In this document: in pieces, positions 57,466-64,000 of the stretch | Layout of the letters: each line of letters begins with the position of its first letter | How positions within the stretch are numbered: the first letter of the stretch is position 1 | DNA from: a bacterium | GTDB lineage: Bacteria > Bacillota_I > Bacilli_A > Mycoplasmatales > Mycoplasmoidaceae | Direction: 5' to 3' | Length of the DNA: 64,000 bases | Assembly (NCBI GenBank): GCA_017394375.1 | Contig: JAFPYV010000009.1 | Span: 1-64,000, forward strand | Notes under the pieces: generated by a model | Database searches by the model: none | Told to the model about the DNA's origin: nothing | What the model saw: the letters and a program-made list of their open reading frames with translations, nothing else | Translations under genes and position numbers: made by a program

Positions 57466-57492
57466 TTAGCACTTTTTTAATGACAGTGCTAA
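57466..57492 (+). promoter_or_regulatory. CIRCE operator (HrcA site) and dnaK promoter
   Basis: TTAGCACTT-N9-CAGTGCTAA matches the CIRCE consensus TTAGCACTC-N9-GAGTGCTAA except for the innermost base of each arm. A TATAAT box lies at 57502, so the operator overlaps the likely -35 area. This indicates heat-shock control of dnaK by HrcA. The hrcA gene is not in this window. Confidence 0.85.
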
Positions 57493-57547
57493 ATTTTTAT
57501 ATATAATTTACAATACATAATATTAGTAAAGTGAAAGGAATTTATAA

Positions 57548-59356
<1,809 letters not shown>

Positions 59357-59377
59357 TAGCGTTATACTTTAATCATT

Positions 59378-59905
59378 ATGGAAAGACGCAATTTAAATAT
59401 TAACTCCGTCGTAATTCGCAATGGCGTATTGCAATACGAATTTGGAGGTGGACAAGAATTTGGAGATGTTTCATTCCCATTAAAATGAGATAATGTGCCT
59501 GAAGCAAAAAGTTATGCTTTATACATGATTGACTATGATGCTACTCATGTGTGTGGATTCCCATTTATTCACTGAGTAGTTGCTAACATTCGCACCAATG
59601 AACTTTGCTATGATGCAACGCATAATTTAGCAAAGATTATTACGCAAGGACAAAATTCAACTTCAACAGTTACTTACCGCAACTTGCATGGGAAAAAACC
59701 AACTCCAAGCGAATTATTAAAAGCAGCTAAATATGTAGCACCAACTCCTCCGGATGGTAAGCATGTTTACACAATCGTTTTATTTGCTTTGGATGTTGAA
59801 AAACTTGATTTAAAAGATGGATTCTTTTTAGATCAAATGCTAGCAAAGTTGCATTCTCATATTCTTGTTTATGACTGATATAACTTTAAATATCCAAGTG
59901 ATTAA
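59378..59905 (+). CDS. PEBP/YbhB-family protein (Raf-kinase-inhibitor-like)
   Basis: 175 aa. The family core is visible: SFPLKWDNVPEAKSYAL near residue 28, with MIDYDATHVCGFPFIHWVVANI near 47 (family DPDAP / HW motif), and PPDGKHVYTIVLFALD near 125 (family PPxGxHxYxFxLYAL). Function in bacteria is unclear; members bind small anionic ligands. It begins 21 bases after dnaK without a strong terminator between, so read-through from the heat-shock promoter is likely (inference). Confidence 0.88.
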
Positions 59906-59929
59906 GTATACACTGTTTAACTAAATAAA

Positions 59930-59963
59930 AATAAGGGGGCTTCCTTCCGTCCTCTTATTTTTT
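59930..59963 (+). terminator. Terminator after PEBP gene
   Basis: AATAAGGGG pairs with CCTCTTATT (one G-T pair) across a loop of about 12 bases, followed by a T-run. Confidence 0.65.
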
Positions 59964-60014
59964 ACTATACTCTTAACTTCTTATATATATAATATATTAT
60001 ATATATTTAAAAAT

Positions 60015-60443
60015 ATGCGGTGAGTAATTGTATTAAAGCGGTTAAATGATCAACCTCGTTTTATTGAAGTTGATTCCCAAATGCCAATTCAAAAAATGGC
60101 ACAGCAAATCTTCAATCAAACTTGGGATTTAATTTTCAATCAAACTCCTGATACTCAATTCACCTTAATTCTTTTTGGTAAATTCTTTAAGAGTGTAAAG
60201 TTAATGTTTAATTTTTGAATGTATACCCATTTTGCTAAATATTTAGCAGTCCCTGAAAACTTTGGTTACATCTTTTTTCTCATTAAAGAATTGCTATATC
60301 ACTTTCGCTATTGAAATAAGCATGCGATTATAAACATGGAATTAATTGACCCAAATACTAATGAAATTTATGATCCATATGTGGTATCAAAACAATTAAA
60401 TCGTACTAATATTAAACACTTTAGTTTTTTTAGTTATGATTAA
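60015..60443 (+). CDS. Hypothetical protein
   Basis: 142 aa with no family that I recognise. It is rich in Phe, Asn and Gln, has no obvious signal peptide or clear membrane helix, though VKLMFNFWMYTHFAKYLAV is moderately hydrophobic. Several Trp are TGA codons, arguing for real coding. The start ATG at 60015 lacks a strong ribosome-binding site; an AT-rich run with TATATA boxes at 59980-60008 is a likely promoter. Followed after 86 bases by the DUF2779 gene. Confidence 0.6.
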
Positions 60444-60529
60444 AAATAAAAATTTTTTAGATGGAAGCAAAAATAAAAATTAACCAATCTAAATCTAATT
60501 AGATGCAATTAATCAAAGAAGGTAAGTAA

Positions 60530-62575
60530 ATGAACACAAATAAAGAAGAAACAAAAGAAATTTATGTTAATAAATATGACTATATGCATTATTATACTCG
60601 TTGCGAACAAATTCAATTTCTACACAATGCACAAATAACTGAAGCCATCAAAACCCTAACTGATTATTATAAAAAAATGGTTAATAATGCAAATACATGT
60701 CTTGATGATGATGAAGATGACGAAGGTGAATTTGATCAAGAACTTGCTGATACATATTCCCAATTGCGAGAAGAGTCATTAAACAATGGAGTTTCTTTAT
60801 CTTCGTTAGTGATTGCTGATAAACGTAAGGAAGATGACCCACAAGTTATTGAAGGAATTATTATTGATAAAAAAGCAAAAGAATTCATTAAATCTCAATT
60901 TAAAGTTGATGTGGTGATTGATTATGATGATAAAGTCTATGATGATATTCGTTTTGATAACGAATTAAGTGCTAAAAAAACCAAAGAAGATTTGACTAAA
61001 TTATTAAATAATCATCAAACTTTCATTATGTTTCAACCAACTTTTATTAACCAAACTAATGAACATCATAAATTTGTTACAAAATGTGACTGTATTGTTT
61101 ATTTAAATATTAGTGAATGTTATTTAATCGAAGTAAAGGGAACTTCAAGTTCAAAATTAATTCACTTTTTAGATTTTTTATTTCAAAGTTTTGTGCTTGC
61201 TAATACCGAAGATTTAATTTTTAGCAAGTACTATTTATGCTTAGTTAAATATTGTCGAGCAAAAAAGAATGAAGTACCTTTTATTCTTGACGAATATATT
61301 AATTTAAGTAAAGGTGCTCCCCAAATTGATAAAACTAAAAAACCTAGTAATGAAGCAGATTTAATTGCGTTAAAAGAAAAATATAAACTTGGAAAATACC
61401 AATTGACTATCTATAAGGCAATTAATGATGAGTTGAGTGAAGATGATGTTTTTAATTTATTTTGTAACAGCGGAATGGATGAAAAAAAAGCTAAAAAATT
61501 TTACATGCGTGCTTTTAATTCATGAAACGCAATTATTAAAGGGTTAAGTGAAAGTTTTTTTAGTGATATTAATAGAATCAGCGAAAATAAAGCAAAAGTT
61601 AATCTAAATGCAAAAATTATTAATTTATTACCTTGCTCACATTGCAAGTCAGCATATAAAAATTGTGAATATTGATTAAAATGTCGGGAGTTATTTCGTT
61701 ATCAATACAAAGCTGGTAACCAAGATTTCTATCCTTACTTATTTTCTGCAAATGTTTTTGAAAAACATTGTCAATTAAATGTTTTTGAAGAAATGCGGCA
61801 CGAACATCGTGACCAAATTGATAAAAAATATTTTAAAGATCCCTACAAACCATTTTTAAATGGTGAAGATAATAACAAAATGGATGCTGTCATGCAATTA
61901 TGAGCTAAACTCCAATCCAAACCAAAACGTGTCTACTTCGATTTTGAATCAATTAACACTGCCATTCGTCCGATGGACAATGTCTTTCCATTTAACCAAA
62001 TAATTACGCAAAATTCAATTGTTAAAACAAAAAATTACTATGACGAATACTTTACTAAAGATATGATTGTAGATCCAATTAACATTAATTTAACTTGAAT
62101 CAAGTCAATTATTGATTATTTATATGAGGGCGATCAAGTATGATACATTGTTTATAATAAAAACTTTGAATCAACTAGATTACAAGAAATGGACGATTTA
62201 ATGAAAGATCCGATTTATCATGAAAAAATTCAATGTATTCGCAATAATATTTTTGATTTAGCTGATTTCTTTAATGTTAAGACTTTATTATTAAATGATT
62301 TGCATGGTTTTTATTCAATTAAAAAAGTTCTTGAGTTAATACCAAATTCAATTTTAGAAGAAACTAAAAGTGTTCCTTATCCGACCCTTGATCAAATCCA
62401 TAAAGGAGACGAAGCACAAAATGTTACTACCAAACGATTTTTTCATTTAATGGATGATGAGGAATGAAAAACTACGGCTCATAACCTACAACTATATTGT
62501 CAGAACGATGTTCGAGCGATGATTGCTGTTGAAAAATTTATCAAATATAAATATATTGATAAAACTTTACAATAA
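60530..62575 (+). CDS. DUF2779 protein: Cas4-like PD-(D/E)XK nuclease plus RNase H-like exonuclease domain
   Basis: 681 aa. The N-terminal half resembles Fe-S PD-(D/E)XK nucleases: a first Cys in YYTRCEQIQFLHN (Cys25), the nuclease motif CDCIVYLN...YLIEVKG near residues 185-205, and a C-terminal Cys set at about 369, 372, 379 and 385 (PCSHCKSAYKNCEYWLKC). The second half has an RNase H-like core starting RVYFDFESINTAIRP near 467, with an acidic DFE and a late CQNDVRAM segment. This architecture occurs in mycoplasma DUF2779 (UU173-type) proteins. Target unknown. AGAAGG lies upstream of the ATG. Confidence 0.85.
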
Positions 62576-62694
62576 TTTTTAATTTAATATTTTTTATTAT
62601 CCTTAAATCAAAAGAGATTAAAAAAATGGAATAAACAAAAGCAAAAAACTGTTTGCGTAAATAAATAAGTAATAACCTTTTAATGGCAATGTAC

Positions 62695-62737
62695 AAAAAA
62701 TAATTGACGATTACAAATTAATCATCAATTATTTTTT
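62695..62737. terminator. Terminator between the DUF2779 gene and rpsT
   Basis: AAAAATAATTGA pairs with TCAATTATTTTT, with further inner GATTA/TAATC pairing. Runs of A and T on the two sides let it serve both convergent genes. Confidence 0.65.
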
Positions 62738-62739
62738 AA

Positions 62740-63000
62740 TTAACCTAGTTTAACTTCTTGTTTGCTCTTATTAATTCGCTTTGCCAAACGAGATTTAATT
62801 CGGTTTGCTTTGTTTTTATGAATGACGTGTTTTGCTTCAAGATTATCAGCATAGGAATTAACATCATTTTGAGTTTTAACATCTAAATGTTCATCTGCTT
62901 CTTTAATCTTTGTTCGTAAGGTTGCCATCTTTGCGTGGTTAGCAACACGAACTTTCTTTTCTTGCCGAATTGACTTAATACTAGATTTAATATTTGCCAT
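62740..63000 (-). CDS. rpsT: Ribosomal protein S20 (bS20)
   Basis: 86 aa, basic and helical, of the small ribosomal subunit. MANIKSSIKSIRQEKK at the start and the KNKANRIKSRLAKRINK block at the end match the family. The ATG at 63000 is the family start; an AT-rich stretch with TATA boxes upstream carries its promoter. Single gene facing the DUF2779 gene. Confidence 0.95.
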   Translation of the reverse strand: MANIKSSIKSIRQEKKVRVANHAKMATLRTKIKEADEHLDVKTQNDVNSYADNLEAKHVIHKNKANRIKSRLAKRINKSKQEVKLG

Positions 63001-63120
63001 GTAAAATAAATCCTTTTATATATCGTATTTGTATGTAGTATATAGATTATTATAATTTAAAAATATAATAATCTCTTTTACTTTTTATTATAATTATTAT
63101 TATACATAGATAAATTAAAT

Positions 63121-63196
63121 GCGCCTGTAGCTCAGGGGATAGAGCATATGCCTTCTAAGCATGTGGTCGAAGGTTCGATTCCTTTCAGGCGCGCCA
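63121..63196 (+). tRNA. tRNA-Arg (anticodon UCU)
   Basis: 76 bases. The acceptor stem GCGCCTG / CAGGCGC is perfect, the discriminator is G and CCA is encoded. D-arm GCTC-8-GAGC, anticodon loop CTTCTAA with anticodon TCT, and T-arm GAAGG-TTCGATT-CCTTT (last pair G-T) complete the cloverleaf. Reads AGA/AGG, the main Arg codons of AT-rich mollicutes. Confidence 0.95.
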
Positions 63197-63235
63197 GTTA
63201 ATTATTTATCTAATTTTGGTGAAATTGATAAATAA

Positions 63236-63266
63236 AAATAGTAAGTTTTATGGCTTACTATTTTTT
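63236..63266 (+). terminator. Terminator after tRNA-Arg
   Basis: AATAGTAAG pairs with CTTACTATT around an eight-base loop, followed by T-run. Confidence 0.8.
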
Positions 63267-63274
63267 ATTAACTA

Positions 63275-63353
63275 TGGTGCCTGCTAACAGAGTCGAACTG
63301 TTTACCTATTGATTACGGATCAATCGCTCTAGCCGAAATAAAGCTAAGCAGGC
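63275..63353 (-). tRNA. tRNA-Thr (anticodon CGU), with C at position 33
   Basis: 79 bases including encoded CCA. Acceptor GCCTGCT / AGCAGGC is perfect, T-arm AACAG-TTCGACT-CTGTT is standard, anticodon stem ATTGA / TCAAT is perfect and the D-stem GCTT / GAGC has a G-T pair. The anticodon loop is TCCGTAA, which puts CGT at 34-36 and C, not the near-universal U, at 33. G1-C72 and C2-G71 suit a Thr tRNA. Alternative registers of the loop do not give a valid stem. Confidence 0.85.
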
Positions 63354-63377
63354 GGATTATAATAAAATATATTATAT

Positions 63378-64000
63378 ATGACTTACGACTACGATTTTAG
63401 CATTATTATTCCAGCTTATAATGTAACTAGATTTATAAATAGTGCATTAGATTCCATTCTTTATCAAACATATGATTTTCAAAAAATTGAAATATTGTTA
63501 GTTGATGATGGAAGTAGTGATGATTTGCAAACTTGAGTTTATAGATATTTAAAAAAATATCCTAACCTCAAATTTTTTACTAACCCTCACCATAATTTAG
63601 GTGGAGTAGTAAATTATTTAGTGAAAAATAAATTAATCCATGGAGAATACATTACCATTTTGAATCCTGACGATCGCTTAATTTTCAATTGTTTTAACAC
63701 AATTAGTGAATATTTAAATTCGGATGTTGACGTAATTATTACTGATTTTTATGCTTGGACAATGAAATATAAAAATAACGGTAAGATCATCGATTCCTTG
63801 CGTTACGAAAAAGTTATTTTTAGCAAAGAAACCAAAATTTATCAAAAACGAAAAAACATTGAAAAAGCACGTACTCCCTGAGCTTCAAGTTTATGTAAAT
63901 TTTACAAAAGTCAATTATTTTATTTACTCCCTCCATTGACTGAAGATATTAATTATCAGGACGCAGTATTGTTTAATTACGCAATTAATTATGCTCACTG
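63378..64000 (+). CDS. Family 2 glycosyltransferase (partial, runs off the right edge)
   Basis: First 207 aa of a GT-A enzyme. The start MTYDYDFSIIIPAYNVTRF is typical of family 2 transferases; VDDGSSDD near residue 41 binds the nucleotide and LNPDDRL near 94 is the DxD-type motif (NPDD). NLGGVVNYLV is the family NxGxxxAxN turn. Likely makes a surface glycolipid or polysaccharide. Trp codons are TGA. Independent of the galE-linked transferase at 29949, which it does not closely match. Confidence 0.85.

Noticed and set aside
60444..60529. Possible terminator TTTAGATGG / CCAATCTAAA before the DUF2779 gene
   Set aside because: Stem is interrupted, loop is long and no T-run follows; not convincing.
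60530..62575. A CRISPR-Cas locus, suggested by the Cas4-like nuclease motifs
   Set aside because: No repeat-spacer array and no other cas-like gene were found in the window.

Overview
The window is AT-rich mollicute (mycoplasma-type) chromosome. Nearly every long gene is open only when TGA is read as tryptophan (genetic code 4): gyrB, nrdA, polC, smc and others would otherwise break at conserved Trp positions. Lipoprotein, HrcA/CIRCE, DUF2779 and RpoE-delta features fit a Mollicutes genome. The gene set hints at a relatively gene-rich or divergent lineage (class Ia-like NrdAB, MEP-pathway genes, GalE and glycosyltransferases, a MATE transporter), but the species cannot be named from the sequence.

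Layout. 1-960: decayed IS30-family transposase. 1006-3562: nagA and gapN. 3604-8769 (minus): nrdB-nrdA and a membrane protein, with an RNA hairpin that could mask the nrdB ribosome-binding site. 8995-14609: trpS, recA, a lipoprotein, pgi, rpe, rpmB. 14761-23926: fakA-plsX-rnc-smc-ftsY cluster, a HAD-like gene and tatD. 24084-26111: MATE transporter. 26174-37905 (minus): dnaA-dnaN-gyrB-gyrA, a glycosyltransferase, galE, tmk, holB, mnmE. 37959-52843 (plus): rpmH-rnpA-yidC-rsmA-ispE-rpoE-fba-ychF, a membrane-domain/DXR fusion, polC, a polC-like exonuclease, ffh and a membrane protein. 52833-55383 (minus): mnmG-rsmG. 55550-59905: tandem small membrane proteins, a frameshifted mini-gene, a membrane-anchored J-protein, CIRCE-controlled dnaK and a PEBP-family protein. 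60015-64000: unknown gene, DUF2779 nuclease-like protein, rpsT, tRNA-Arg, tRNA-Thr and a partial glycosyltransferase.

Transcription switches direction in the 53 bases between dnaA and rpmH, which is the probable replication origin region. The dnaA gene itself carries nine copies of a 9-mer, WTATCGACN, one base away from the standard DnaA box TTATCCACA, while the DnaA recognition helix is altered from the usual DHTT to SHST. This possible co-change of protein and site is the most interesting signal here. Second is an uninterrupted reading frame that joins a four-helix membrane domain to 1-deoxyxylulose-phosphate reductoisomerase.

Functionally the window combines replication and chromosome maintenance (dnaA, dnaN, gyrAB, polC, holB, smc, recA), nucleotide supply (nrdAB, tmk), glycolysis and related carbon use (pgi, fba, gapN, rpe, nagA), phospholipid precursor synthesis (fakA, plsX), isoprenoid synthesis (ispE, dxr), protein targeting (ffh, ftsY, yidC), tRNA/rRNA modification (mnmE, mnmG, rsmA, rsmG) and heat-shock chaperones.
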